A stretch of DNA of 64,000 nucleotides from contig OX637346.1 in NCBI GenBank assembly GCA_951799405.1, positions 8,083,215 through 8,147,214 on the forward strand. Reading direction: 5' to 3'. The DNA is from Agapetus fuscipes (lineage: Eukaryota; Arthropoda; Insecta; Trichoptera; Glossosomatidae). The notes below the pieces were generated by a model. That model searched no databases and was not told where the DNA came from. It worked only from the letters and a program-made list of their open reading frames with translations. A program made the translations under genes and the position numbers. This document shows, piece after piece, positions 32,326-41,567 of the stretch. How positions within the stretch are numbered: the first letter of the stretch is position 1; each line of letters opens with the position of its first letter.

Positions 32326-33183
32326 ATCTAAGTTGCAAGGATATATTCATTTAAAGCTCTCAGATGTAAGCCCACAAACCAACAAGTGTAGTTCGCGCTT
32401 ACAAATGCTGAATGTGTACTTACAAATAAAATCCAAACCTCAAATGAACATAAGCCCCACAACTTTTGCCGACCTTCCCTGAAACAGGGGTAACATTGGC
32501 AAAGTGAACCATTTTTTACAGTATGGGTGGTCAGCCTCATACCAACCTATAAGTCAAGGAATATGAATAAAAAATTACATTTAAATTTATAAAAGAACAA
32601 AACCTTACAAAGAAATCTATACAAAAAAAGTCAGAAATTTCCTATGCAAAAAATGTAGCAAATTAATACACCAACATTAGAAATCACCATTGCAGATTAG
32701 CCGCCACTTCTTCCTGTCCTTGCACACTTCTTTCATTTCATCCAGAGTCATAACCTTTTTCATGCAAGTCCTCCTTTTATTATGACTCTGGATATCCCAT
32801 TCATTCGCTATTTCAGAAATTTGATCCATCCATACTTTTCTCGGTCTTCCTCTACCACGACATCCATCTATTTTAGCAACATATACTTTCTTCGTCAATC
32901 TTTCATCACTCATTCTCTCCATATGCCCGAACCATCTTAACATACTTCTTTTAATCTTCACTTTCACACTTTCCCTTACACCACATTCTTCTCTTACAAA
33001 ATTATTCCTCACTCTGTCACTTCGTTTTTTCCCAATCATACTTCTTAGATGGTCCATTTCTACTGTATGGACTTTACGTATTTCCCTTTCACTCACCGTC
33101 CAGGCTTCACTTCCATACATCAAGGTTGGCACTAGTATACCACCGTGCACCGCCAATCTAACATTTTTTGAGAGATTCTGGAC
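32326..33183 (-). mobile_element. LINE-A, 5'-truncated copy: C-terminus, 3' UTR and T250
   Basis: Reading the minus strand: ORF C-terminus (33183-32677), then ~110 bp of 3' UTR (ttgctacattttttgcat, atagatttctttgtaagg, gttttgttcttttat), then a complete T250 (32565-32326). The same order and the same UTR occur at 36903-37456. This is direct evidence that T250 is the natural 3' end of LINE-A. The 5' truncation lies in the ORF. Confidence 0.92.
32677..33156 (-). pseudogene. LINE-A ORF, C-terminal 159 residues
   Basis: Open to the normal stop and closely matching residues ~845-997 of the intact ORF: LPTLMYGSEAWTV-like VPTLMYGSEAWTVSE, RSMIGKKRSDRVRN, RWFGHMERM, GRGRPRKVWMDQISEIANEW and CKDRKKWRLIC. 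The endonuclease and reverse transcriptase core are missing. The matching frame continues upstream of the first ATG to about 33183 (NLSKNVRLAV), where the copy was truncated. It has no promoter and is not expected to be expressed. Confidence 0.9.
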
Positions 33184-33559
33184 AACAACAACTTTTTAAT
33201 AACATCGATAAGATTTCCGTAGTGGCCAATTTTATTTTTGCCTGTGGAACTCAAAAAGTATGGCGGCAAAAGTGCAGTGTTGGGATGACTTTGTCAATTG
33301 AGCGGTAAAAAATGAAAGTACAATTTCATAGAGTGCTATAAGAAATATCTCGTTGATATTTTGCAGCGCGCCATTGCATTCTATTCACTTTCTAAACTAG
33401 TAATTTGGTTTCAACTATATCACTTAATTTAAAGTATTTATTTCATTTGCGGTTGCATTCGGTACACAAATAAGTATCAGTCATGGGATTAGTAGAGTGT
33501 CTGGACAGGAAATTAGATTTAACAAAAATGACGATTTTAAATTATGAATGTGAAATAAA
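33184..33559. other. Unique DNA
   Basis: Nothing recognised. Confidence 0.35.
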
Positions 33560-33635
33560 AGACCGGTCACAAGAGATCCATATAGCCTTACAGTAATTGG
33601 GCCTTGATTGAGCGACGGCCAAACTCGTAAAAAGT
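33560..33635 (+). repeat. SINE-1 internal fragment
   Basis: aagaccggtcacaagagatc, catatagccttacagtaatt, gggccttgattgag and cggccaaactcgta follow the SINE-1 body. It ends where SINE-2 begins. Confidence 0.6.
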
Positions 33636-33912
33636 CCGTTTGATAGTTTAGTTGGGAGAGTGCTTGCATTCCATGCAGAAAACAAGAGTTCGATCCCCAC
33701 CGAGGGTGTCAGAAATGATTTCCCGTTCTGGTGTAGGTATATTTCAAGCCCAAAACAAAAAACCGGCAAGGTTTACTCAGGCTTTAGAATGAATGTACCA
33801 GCCCGCTCGGGAGCTGGTAAATCCTCACTTCAACTAAAGTGGTTGGCGTAAGGCCGGACCTTTACTTTAAAAAATAAACAGGCCCCGAATCGCCACATGC
33901 GACCCCTTAAAA
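33636..33912 (+). mobile_element. SINE-2, near full length
   Basis: Head gtttgatagtttagttggga, B-box-like agagttcgatccccacc, body gtgtcagaaatgatttccc, ccggcaaggtttactcag, gctcgggagctggtaaatc and ggttggcgtaaggccgg, ending cgccacatgcgacccctt. The 3' end after this block is missing. Confidence 0.88.
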
Positions 33913-34377
33913 AAACATAGCCGTCCGAGATCTTACAATGACACAGCCTTATTCATTAGTTTGGTTGAACCTCATACTAGAGTTGAACCCACTTTTCAGT
34001 AAGAGAAAATTTACTTGAAGCTGGTTTTAAAATTATACAGTTTTTATGACTTACTAGGTCGAAAACGTTTGTAATTTGTTTTAAAGATTTTAATCTTTTT
34101 AAATAAATTTTATTGTGAAAATAAACAGTGTTTTGTTTGAATTCATTCACAAAATTATAAATTAAATGTAGTTTTTATAAATAAGGGGCTTAATTTTAAT
34201 GTGGACCTTTTTAAAAATTGAAAACATAAATACAGATGCTAAATTATTTTCTTTGAAACTCCTTGAGGCTGATTTTTTTTATAAATTAAACGCGCAGTGG
34301 CATCAGGACCTTTATAAAAGGTTTTTTTATTTAAATAGACGGCATGTACCTATATTGTTTTTCTCTTGGAGAGTTTC
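33913..34377. other. Unique AT-rich DNA
   Basis: Nothing recognised. Confidence 0.35.
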
Positions 34378-34675
34378 TTGTCTAATCTAATCTAATCTAA
34401 TCTAAGCTGCAAAGATATATATCATTTAAGATTTATACTAAATGCATTCCCACAAGCAGATATGTATAATTTCGCGCTAACACATGCCGCATGTGGACCT
34501 ACAATATAAAAACCCAATCTCAAATGAACATAAGCCTTGCAACTCTTGCCGTCCTTCCCTGAAACAGGGGTGACATTGGCAAAGTGAACCAATTTTTATA
34601 TTATGGGTGGTCAGCCGCATAACTACCCATTCAGCCGCATAACTACGCAGTCTACCCATTCATAAGTCGAGAATA
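34378..34675 (-). mobile_element. T250, second subfamily, minus strand, internal duplication
   Basis: The tail is a run of five taatc-type units, the reverse of the ttaga tail of the full-length LINE-A. It continues gctgcaaagatatatatcat, acacatgccgcatgtggacc, aatctcaaatgaacataag and cttccctgaaacaggggtga. The 5' part contains cagccgcataactac twice in a row (about 34611 and 34633), a local duplication absent from other copies. Confidence 0.87.
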
Positions 34676-35534
34676 CAAACACAAGGAAGTATGGCGATTA
34701 ACATTTCTCACTGCAATCTGATTTGAATTTGCACTGCAATTTTTTTCTATATTCACTCACTTAGTAGTTGCAGACTATGTAATAGTATGAGTATGAAATC
34801 CGCCTCAGGAAAACTTAAAACGAAGAATATAACATTACTTTTAAACTTCACCACAGCGTTCACCAAGAAATGTATCGGATCTAAAACAGCCCCTGTAGTG
34901 AGAGTTTTAGTTTTAATGAAATTATTGGTAAAACGGTGTGATTGCTTGATCCAATTAAACGGTTTATCAGAACAAGATTAGCCAGTTCGCACATGCATTA
35001 AGCTACGCCCAATAACAAATGGACAAAATCTAATTTTAGTGATAAAAACACGTTCGGCGGAGAAGTCTGTAATGCGGATTAACTAATCCGGTTTAATAAA
35101 CATTTGGAGTAAACCAAGATAATTCCACTACGCATGTCCATTGCGAATTGTTTTGGATTAAGACATGAGATAGTAGGTACTTAGTAGCATAGTTTCATTT
35201 TCTTGTATGTGTACTGGTTAATAAAGGAAAATACTTAAAACTATATAAAGGAAGAAGAATGCGGGGTTTTTCCAGGAGTGGATCTTCGAGAGGATTTCTG
35301 TAGAAAATTCACGTAGTTTAGAAACGCCTTACGTGAAAATTAAAGAAGAAAAGTTTACAAGAACCAACATTGAAGCTTTCATTATTTAGAGCAAATTTAA
35401 AATAAATGAAAAATATTTCTCATCCATGAATTGCAAGAGCGATCTAAGAGCTCACGAAATAAGTGATATTTAATATTTCAGTCAAACGAATATAAAATAA
35501 GTGTTATAATGGTAGTCAGAGACAAGAGTAGAAT
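34676..35534. other. Unique DNA
   Basis: No repeat family or convincing frame. Confidence 0.35.
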
Positions 35535-35653
35535 GAAGACAGGAAGGAGCTGAAGACCACCATCTTCACAAGAAGAGAGTGAGCGGTGGGCGCCCTTGGG
35601 GTGGCTGGAGCCACTAAACGGCGCCCAAAAGAAGAAAAGTCATCCAAATATAT
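35535..35653 (+). pseudogene. CR1-like extreme C-terminus and 3' end
   Basis: One frame reads KELKTTIFTRRE, comparable to RKELKTLLFSRSHG (43.8 kb) and KGMKTHFFTAASS (63.9 kb). It continues through gcgcccttggggtggctgga to a 3' end (taaacggcgcccaaaagaag, aaaagtcatcc) like that of the 43.8 kb copy (taaatggcgccacaggaaag, aaatcatcc). Only the last ~30 codons are present. Confidence 0.65.
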
Positions 35654-35694
35654 ATATATTTGGATGACTTTTCTTCTTTTGGGCGCCGTTTAGT
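35613..35694. repeat. Perfect 82-bp palindrome made of CR1-like 3' ends
   Basis: Bases 35613-35653 and 35654-35694 are exact reverse complements with no spacer; the centre is an at-repeat (aaatatatatatattt). Each arm is the terminal ~33 bp of a CR1-like element plus tail, so two 3' ends face each other tail to tail. RNA from here would form a 41-bp hairpin. Confidence 0.95.
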
Positions 35695-36263
35695 ATATAT
35701 ATATAAGACAAGAGATTTCAAGATTTTGAATGCAGTAACGATCCAGATAAACAAAGGGTAGGAAAAGTGGTTAGGGTGAATCTTGGGTATAACATAACTA
35801 ACTGAAATTCAAAACTCAGGACAAAGCACAGGATGGGAGACAAGTTTTATAGTCAAGTAAGATAAAACAAAACATATTGGGGTAGAAGAAATTGTAAGAC
35901 TGATGATGATCATTTTCTTTCTTATCACGAAAATCACTTTAAATTCTCACAAATGAGTGAATCATATAACCTTGATAACAATTTTTCGAAATTCTTAAGA
36001 AAAGCACGCCATTTGTGTGAATTCCCATGTTTGATCCACAGGTTTCCCGCCAGGGGCGCAGATAGATGGGCAGATAGCGGGGAGCTAAGCGAGACATCGC
36101 GTGCTAGCCGGCAACTCGTGTTGAGAGACACTAACCAAAATATTTCACGGGTGTCAGACAATGTTCACAAAATATTAAGCTGAGATTTTCATTTAAACGG
36201 CACGCCACTGCTAGATCTTGAAATAAAGTTGTCAAAATCAGGTTTCAGTACCCCAAGTATACG
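35695..36263. other. Unique DNA with a G+C-richer patch
   Basis: 35940-36180 is open on both strands for about 75 codons and G+C-richer (cgccaggggcgcagatag, gctagccggcaactcg). No family was recognised and neither frame is convincing. Confidence 0.3.
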
Positions 36264-36385
36264 GCATTTACATAAACTCCCCTCGATGGCGTAAATGGAA
36301 AAATGTATGGAAACTCAACCATTCACTAGGAGTGTTGTTCAATATATTATTATATTTACGCGCTTGAGGGTAGTTAATGTAAATA
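36264..36385. mobile_element. MITE of the gcgtaaa family
   Basis: About 122 bp with ~31-bp imperfect terminal inverted repeats. The left is catttacataaactcccctc then gatggcgtaaatg; the right, read inverted, is atttacattaactaccctca then agcgcgtaaat. It closely resembles the copy at 57416-57535. No transposase, and superfamily not assigned. Confidence 0.68.
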
Positions 36386-36474
36386 TTTTATAAGTACATA
36401 GTTTTACTAGTAGGTATTTAATCATTTTTTGTTTTTCCTTTGTTCTCTGAAATAAATATTTGTAATGATGAACC

Positions 36475-36902
36475 CATACTGTAAAAATTGTTCACTTTGC
36501 CAATGTCACCCCTGTTTCAGGGAATGTCGGCAAGAGTTGCAGGGCTTATGTTCATTAGAGGTTTGGATTTTATTTGTCTTGTCTTGTCTTGTATCCTGCC
36601 GCCATTCCTCTAGGGGTGGCCAGTACCTCCACATAAGTGCCTCCACTTGACTCTGTCCCTGCATACTTCTTTCATCTCATCTAATTTCATCACTCTTTTC
36701 ATGCATGCTCTTCTCTTGTTTCCACTCTGTAAATTCCATTCATTCGCAATCTCACTTATCTGATCAATCCATTCTTTTCTATTTGTAAGTACACAATTAG
36801 CATTTGTAAGCGCGAACTACACGTGTTTGTTTGTGGGCATACTTCTGAGAGCTTTGAATGAATATATCCTTGCAACTTAGATTATAGATTATAGATTATA
36901 GA
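36475..36902 (+). mobile_element. T250, interrupted by a LINE-B fragment
   Basis: The 5' part starts at cccatactgtaaaaattg (the first ~35 bp are missing) and runs to ggtttggattttatttgt. The 3' part resumes atttgtaagtacacaatt and ends with three ttatagat-type tail units. The interruption is the minus-strand LINE-B piece at 36583-36779. The next LINE-A copy begins directly at the tail. Confidence 0.88.
36581..36779 (-). mobile_element. LINE-B 3' end inserted in T250, with 7-bp target duplication
   Basis: The minus strand encodes a frame-shifted LINE-B C-terminus (an AFKVEW-type equivalent of IEKEW, then MKRVMKLDEMKEVCRDRVKW-like words) and ends ctggccacccctagaggaat before a tail of aagac units. 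Its flanks are tatttgt on both sides (36574-36580 and 36780-36786, first base shared ambiguously). That is a target-site duplication proving insertion into an existing T250. Confidence 0.85.
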
Positions 36903-37087
36903 TGTATGTAAGAGGAAGACCGAGAAAGGTATGGATGGACCAAATTTTCGAAATAGCGAGTGAATGGGATATCCAGAGTCATAATAAAAGGAGAGCTTGT
37001 ATGAAAGAGGTTATGACTCTGGATGAAATGAAAGAAGTATGCAAAGACAGGAAGAAGTGGCGGCTAATCTGCAATGCTGATTTGTAA
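36903..37087 (+). pseudogene. LINE-A ORF, last ~60 residues
   Basis: RGRPRKVWMDQIFEIASEWD, IQSHNKRRACMKEVMTLDEM and KEVCKDRKKWRLICNADL match the C-terminus of the 37.7 kb ORF with few changes. No catalytic domain is present. A start codon at 36902 is fortuitous, formed at the junction with the previous element's tail. Confidence 0.88.
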
Positions 37088-37456
37088 TGTTGGTTTATTA
37101 GTTTGCTACATTTTTTGCATTATAAATTTTTGACCTTTTTTTGGATAGATTTCTTTTTAAGGTTTTGTTGTTTTTTTTTATACTTAAATGTTATTCATTG
37201 CTCGTATTCCTTGACTTATAGGTTGGTATGAGGCTGACCACCCATACTGTAAAAAATGGTTCACTTTGCCAATGTCACCCCTGTTTCAGGGAATGTCGGC
37301 AAGAGTTGCAGGGCTTATGTTCATTTGAGGTTTGGATTTTATTTGTAAGTACACAATCAGCATTTGTAAGCGCGAACTACACGTGTTTGTTTGTGGGCAT
37401 ACATCTGAGAGCTTTGAATGAATATATCCTTGCAATTTAGATTATAGATTATTATA
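36903..37456 (+). mobile_element. LINE-A, 5'-truncated copy
   Basis: Starts inside the last 60 codons of the ORF (YVRGRPRKVWMDQIFEIASE), reaches the normal stop at 37087, passes ~120 bp of 3' UTR and ends with a complete T250 (37208-37456) and ttatagatt tail. Its first base follows the tail of the preceding T250 without spacer. The full-length LINE-A follows its own tail. Confidence 0.92.
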
Positions 37457-40400
37457 GATATGGGCATGGGCGAGGACAGCCTGCCAGGAGCTACTCCGGC
37501 AAGGAGCTTGCCGACTCCCCCCCGATATTTGCCCGATTTATTTTATATTTATAATTTAATAATTTTTTTAATACCTTAACGATATGATAATGATTTGATT
37601 GTTTTAAATATTTGACATTTTTATTTTGACATTTTTATGTACTTACACTTTATATAATAATTGTTATTATTTAATATAATTAATTTATTTTTGTAATTAA
37701 TAAACCCCATGTTCGCCAATATAAACGCAGTTCCACTCTGCAGAAAAACCGCCATAAACTTGCTCAGAGAGAATGAATGGGTGTTTGGAACTTGGAATGT
37801 CAGAAGAATGAATGAGTGTAAGGAGAAGGAAATCGTGAATGTGATGAATGAAAAAAGAATACAAGTGATGGGTGTGACAGAGACAAAAATGAAAGGGAAT
37901 GGTGAAAAAGTATTAATGAATGGTGAACTGTATATCTGGTCAGGTGTGGAAGATGGGAATGAAAGACAGGGTGTGGGTGTGGTTATAAGTGAGAATGTAA
38001 AAGGATGCATAACGGGCTACCAAAGAATCTCTCCAAGAGTTTTGACTGTTAAACTCAAAACAAACAGGATGAAAATTTTCTTGGTGGTCTGTTATGCACC
38101 TGTAGATTCAGAGTGTATGGACGTGAAAATGAGATTCTGGAATGAGTTGAATGCAGTTGTGCGCGAAAGCAAGAAGAATGAATACATTATAATTTTGGGA
38201 GATATGAATGGATGGGTAGGTACGCAAAGAGATGAGTGTGTGAAAATTGTTGGTCCTAGTGGACGAGGTGTAGTCAATGATAATGGGCGACACCTGATAG
38301 CTTTGTGTGCAGAGCACAGCCTTTTTGCATCAAACACATGGTTTCGACATAAGGATGTGCATCTGTACACAAGGCAGATTGTGGGAAGTCGCACAATCAT
38401 TGACTACATCTGTGTGGATGAAAGACTGAGAGGAGCCGTAAGAGATAGCCGTGTCTATCGTGGGCCTGAAATAGGCAGTGACCACTATCTCTTATGCGCT
38501 AAAATAATGATTGGAGAAGTAAGAAAGAAGAAACGTAAGAAGAAAGTAAGAAAGCCAAGAATAAAAGTAGAAAGTCTGAGTGATGAAAATGTGAAAGTGA
38601 AGTATAAATCAGAAATACAAAAAAAGTTAAGTGTGAATGAACTTGAAAAGAATGTTAATGAAAAAGATATTGAAAGCATGTGGAAGTTTATGAAAGAAGG
38701 AATGATTGAATGTGCTCGAAAAGTATGTGGAGAAACGAAAGGTGGAAGATTGAAAGGGGATGCCTGGTGGAATGCTAAAGTAAAAGAGGCTGTGAAAGTG
38801 AAGAAGGAATGTTACAAAAAGTGGCTGAACGACAGGAATGATAGAAAGCTAGAAGATGAATATAAGATAGCCAAGCAAATGGCGAAGAATGTAGTTTATG
38901 AAAGCAAAGCGAATGAACAGAGAAAGATTGATGAAAAAATGAACAGGAGTTTCACCGACAGTAGGAAGGAATTCTGGAGATGGGTCGGTGCCAATAGGAA
39001 TAAAGATTCTGCATTGACCACCCCAGGAATCAAAAGTGCTGTTGGTGAGATGGTATGGGAGAAGGATGAAGTATGTAAGAGATGGAAAGAATATTTTGAA
39101 GGGATTTTTGGTCGGGGCGAAAGAATTTTGTTTAGAAAAATGACAGAAGAGAATGAATTTAGGATTTTGAAAGAAGAAATAAAAGTATCTATTGAATGTT
39201 TGAAGAATGGAAAGTCTGCTGGGTTTGATGGAATAAATGGTGAAATGTTGAAAGCAGGAGGTGAATGCGTGATAGATTGGATGTACGAATTATGTAAGCT
39301 TTGTGTGAATGCAGGAGTAGTACCGATGGATTGGAGGAAGGCAGTCATTGTTCCCATTTACAAAGGTAAAGGGGACAAAAAAGACTGTCAGAACTTCAGA
39401 CCAATCAGTCTACTCAGTATACCAGGAAAAGTCTTCTGTAAGGTGATTATAAAAAATGTGATTCTGACTACTAGTGAAAGGATTTCCAATATACAGTCCG
39501 GCTTTATGGCCGGTAGAGGCTGTGTTGATCAGATTTTTACTCTACGACAACTTGTTGAAAAACAATTGTCGGTGAGGCGGAAGCTGTTCACGGCCTTTGT
39601 AGATCTGGAAAAGGCTTTTGACTCAGTAGACAGAGGTATGTTATGGGATGTTTTGAAAGCATACGGAGTGAATGGGGCTCTCCTAGGTGCGGTGCATGCA
39701 AACTATGAAAATAGTACAGCATGTGTTCGTATTGATGATGAGTATAGTGAATGGTTTGAAGTTTTTAAGGGTGTAAGGCAAGGATGTGTGATGAGCCCAT
39801 GGCTATTTAACATAGTCATGGACAAGTGTGTTCGAGATGCTAGACTTGATGATTGTGGATTAATGATAGGAGAGAGCAAAGTGAGTGTTCTACTGTATGC
39901 GGATGATGCTGTTCTTGTATCGGACTCAGCAGTAGAATTGCAAACGATGCTCTCTAGATTGAACGAAGCTCTGCTAGGTAATTATTTGAAATTGAATGCA
40001 AGTAAGACGAAAGTTTTGATTTTTGAAAGAAATGAAGAAAATACGAACTACGAATTTAGAATAAACGGAATGAATGTTGATGTGGTAAATGAGTTTGTAT
40101 ACTTGGGAAGTAAGTTTGAGAAAGATGGAAGAATGACAGGTGAACTTGAAAGAAGAGTAATGAAGGGCAGGTGTGTACTGGGTGCCACAGCTTGTATCGC
40201 CAAAAATCAAAACATTTCTAAAAATGCTCGATTGGCGGTACGCAGTGGCATACTTTTACCCACCTTGATGTATGGAAGCGAGGCCTGGACGGTGAATGAA
40301 AGTGAAATTAGTAAAGTCCATACTGTTGAAATGGACTTTCTAAGAAGTATGATTGGGAAAAAACGGAGTGACAGGGTGAGGAATGATTTTGTAAGAAAAG

Positions 40401-41074
40401 AATGTGGTGCAAAAGAAAGTGTGAAAGTGAAGATTAAAAGAAGTTTGTTAAGATGGTTTGGGCATATGGAGAGAATGAATGAGGAAAGACTGACGAAGAA
40501 AGTATATGTTGGTAGAATAGATGGATGTCGTGGTAGAGGAAGACCGAGAAAGGTATGGATGGACCAAATATCCGAAATTGCGAATGAATGGAATATCCAG
40601 AGTCATAATAAAAGAAGAGCTTGTATGAAGAAGGTTATGACTCTGGAGGAAATGAAAGAAGTATGCAAGGATAGAAAGAAATGGCGGTTGATCTGTGATG
40701 TTGGCGGCTAGGGTTTGTTAAAGTGAATTTGGTTTTATGATTTAGTTTTTTATGTCCATGTATATATTGTTATTTTTATTCTTTGATTTTAAAAAATGTA
40801 ATTTGTCATGTATGTTCCTTGACTTATAGGTTGTTATGCGGCTGACCACCCATAATATAAAAATTGGTTCACTTTGCCAATGTCACCCCTGTTTCAGGGA
40901 AGGACGGCAAGAGTTGCAAGGCTTATGTTCATTTGAGATTGGGTTTTTATATTGTAGGTCCACATGCGGCATGTGTTAGCGCGAAATTATACATATCTGC
41001 TTGTGGGAATGCATTTAGTATAAATCTTAAATGATATATATCTTTGCAGCTTAGATTAGATTAGATAGATAGAT
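37457..41074 (+). mobile_element. LINE-A, full-length element
   Basis: About 3.6 kb. A ~250-bp 5' leader begins with a G+C-rich, hairpin-prone head (37460-37530, e.g. ggcaaggagcttgcc). The single EN-RT ORF spans 37709-40711. A ~100-bp 3' UTR (ggttttatgatttagttttt) differs from that of the truncated copies. Last come a second-subfamily T250 (40815-41060) and a ttaga/taga tail. The single ORF, length, apurinic-type endonuclease and short-unit tail fit RTE-like non-LTR elements; clade assignment is tentative. The target duplication cannot be read because both flanks are tail-like repeats. Confidence 0.9.
37709..40711 (+). CDS. LINE-A endonuclease/reverse transcriptase, intact ORF
   Basis: A 1000-residue protein that would nick target DNA and copy its own RNA at the nick (target-primed reverse transcription). 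The N-terminal exonuclease/endonuclease/phosphatase-type domain (about 25-262) has TWNVR with N30, VTETK with E58, Y129, GDMN with D165/N167, IDY with D232 and SDH 257-259, so every expected catalytic residue is present. A lysine-rich linker (270-300) follows. The reverse transcriptase core (about 495-800) has FRPISLLS, SGFMAGRGCVDQIFTLRQ, FVDLEKAFDSVD with D632, GVRQGCVMSPWLF and YADD 730-733. The C-terminal region (850-1000) has YGSEAWTV, RWFGHMERM and GRGRPRKVWMDQ. There are no stops or frame shifts. The ATG at 37709 precedes the first EN motif by 28 codons. Minus-strand frames across it are shadows. Confidence 0.95.
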   Translation: MFANINAVPLCRKTAINLLRENEWVFGTWNVRRMNECKEKEIVNVMNEKRIQVMGVTETKMKGNGEKVLMNGELYIWSGVEDGNERQGVGVVISENVKGCITGYQRISPRVLTVKLKTNRMKIFLVVCYAPVDSECMDVKMRFWNELNAVVRESKKNEYIIILGDMNGWVGTQRDECVKIVGPSGRGVVNDNGRHLIALCAEHSLFASNTWFRHKDVHLYTRQIVGSRTIIDYICVDERLRGAVRDSRVYRGPEIGSDHYLLCAKIMIGEVRKKKRKKKVRKPRIKVESLSDENVKVKYKSEIQKKLSVNELEKNVNEKDIESMWKFMKEGMIECARKVCGETKGGRLKGDAWWNAKVKEAVKVKKECYKKWLNDRNDRKLEDEYKIAKQMAKNVVYESKANEQRKIDEKMNRSFTDSRKEFWRWVGANRNKDSALTTPGIKSAVGEMVWEKDEVCKRWKEYFEGIFGRGERILFRKMTEENEFRILKEEIKVSIECLKNGKSAGFDGINGEMLKAGGECVIDWMYELCKLCVNAGVVPMDWRKAVIVPIYKGKGDKKDCQNFRPISLLSIPGKVFCKVIIKNVILTTSERISNIQSGFMAGRGCVDQIFTLRQLVEKQLSVRRKLFTAFVDLEKAFDSVDRGMLWDVLKAYGVNGALLGAVHANYENSTACVRIDDEYSEWFEVFKGVRQGCVMSPWLFNIVMDKCVRDARLDDCGLMIGESKVSVLLYADDAVLVSDSAVELQTMLSRLNEALLGNYLKLNASKTKVLIFERNEENTNYEFRINGMNVDVVNEFVYLGSKFEKDGRMTGELERRVMKGRCVLGATACIAKNQNISKNARLAVRSGILLPTLMYGSEAWTVNESEISKVHTVEMDFLRSMIGKKRSDRVRNDFVRKECGAKESVKVKIKRSLLRWFGHMERMNEERLTKKVYVGRIDGCRGRGRPRKVWMDQISEIANEWNIQSHNKRRACMKKVMTLEEMKEVCKDRKKWRLICDVGG

Positions 41075-41146
41075 GTATTCAAAATTATGTAATAAGGTCC
41101 ATACATTTGATATGGACAAAATAAATATGTGGCATCATTCAGAAGT

Positions 41147-41372
41147 CCAGTCGGTAGTTTAGTTGGCTTACGTTGAATGAGATAGGGTTCGATCCCCGCT
41201 GAGAATGTCAGAAACGATTGCCCGTTTCGGTGTTTCTTTAAAATCCAATTTCAAAATAATAGCAACGTTTACTAAGTCCTCACAAAAAATGAGACCCTGT
41301 TCACTTGGGAATTAGGAAAGCCCCTACTTCAAGTGCTAAGGCCGGCCCCATAATAGTGAAAAGTACAGAGTT
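41147..41372 (+). mobile_element. SINE-2, partial
   Basis: Head agtcggtagtttagttggct with an ~18-bp deletion, B-box agggttcgatccccgct, body atgtcagaaacgattgcccg, cacaaaaaatgagaccctg and gtgctaaggccggcccc. The 3' end is lost. Confidence 0.8.
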
Positions 41373-41446
41373 TTTAATGAGTTAAATGGAATCTGATAGA
41401 TCCCCTTGCATACATGGATATAAGAATTTACCTAACATCTCAACAT

Positions 41447-41562
41447 GCCAACGACGTTACCATGTTGAAAGCACCGGTTCCCATAGATCACCGAAGTTAA
41501 GCAACATTGGGCGCGGATAGTACTTGGATGGGTTACCGCTCAGGTACACCGCGTGTCGTTGG
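41447..41562 (+). rRNA. 5S rRNA-like sequence (probable pseudogene)
   Basis: About 116 nt from gccaacgacgttaccatg to gcgtgtcgttgg; the ends pair as the 5S helix I (ccaacgac/gtcgttgg). The internal polymerase III promoter blocks look close to consensus: cgaagttaagcaacattggg and agtacttggatgggttaccg. There is a TATA-like atataagaa at about -29 to -21. Against a working gene: small changes such as ggttaccgctcaggtac, a few missing bases, and no T-run terminator, since SINE-1b begins 5-8 bases downstream. Single copy in the window. Confidence 0.75.
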
Positions 41563-41567
41563 GATCT

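Noticed and set aside
34378..34402. taatc run as telomere-like repeat
   Set aside because: It is the reverse of the LINE-A ttaga tail and is attached to a T250 unit; arthropod telomere repeats are ttagg, and the run is only five units.
35613..35694. microRNA precursor
   Set aside because: The hairpin is perfect and built from retrotransposon ends; microRNA precursors have bulged arms. A small-RNA source remains possible but not a microRNA gene.
35934..36183. Overlapping 75-codon frames on both strands
   Set aside because: The same bases are open both ways because the patch is G+C-richer; no domain or consistent splice signals.
37457..37535. HDV-like self-cleaving ribozyme at the 5' end of LINE-A
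   Set aside because: The head is G+C-rich and forms hairpins, but I could not pair a seven-base P1 strand with a downstream partner in the required order.
37621..39357. Minus-strand frames of 64-153 codons across the LINE-A ORF
   Set aside because: Shadows of the intact plus-strand ORF.
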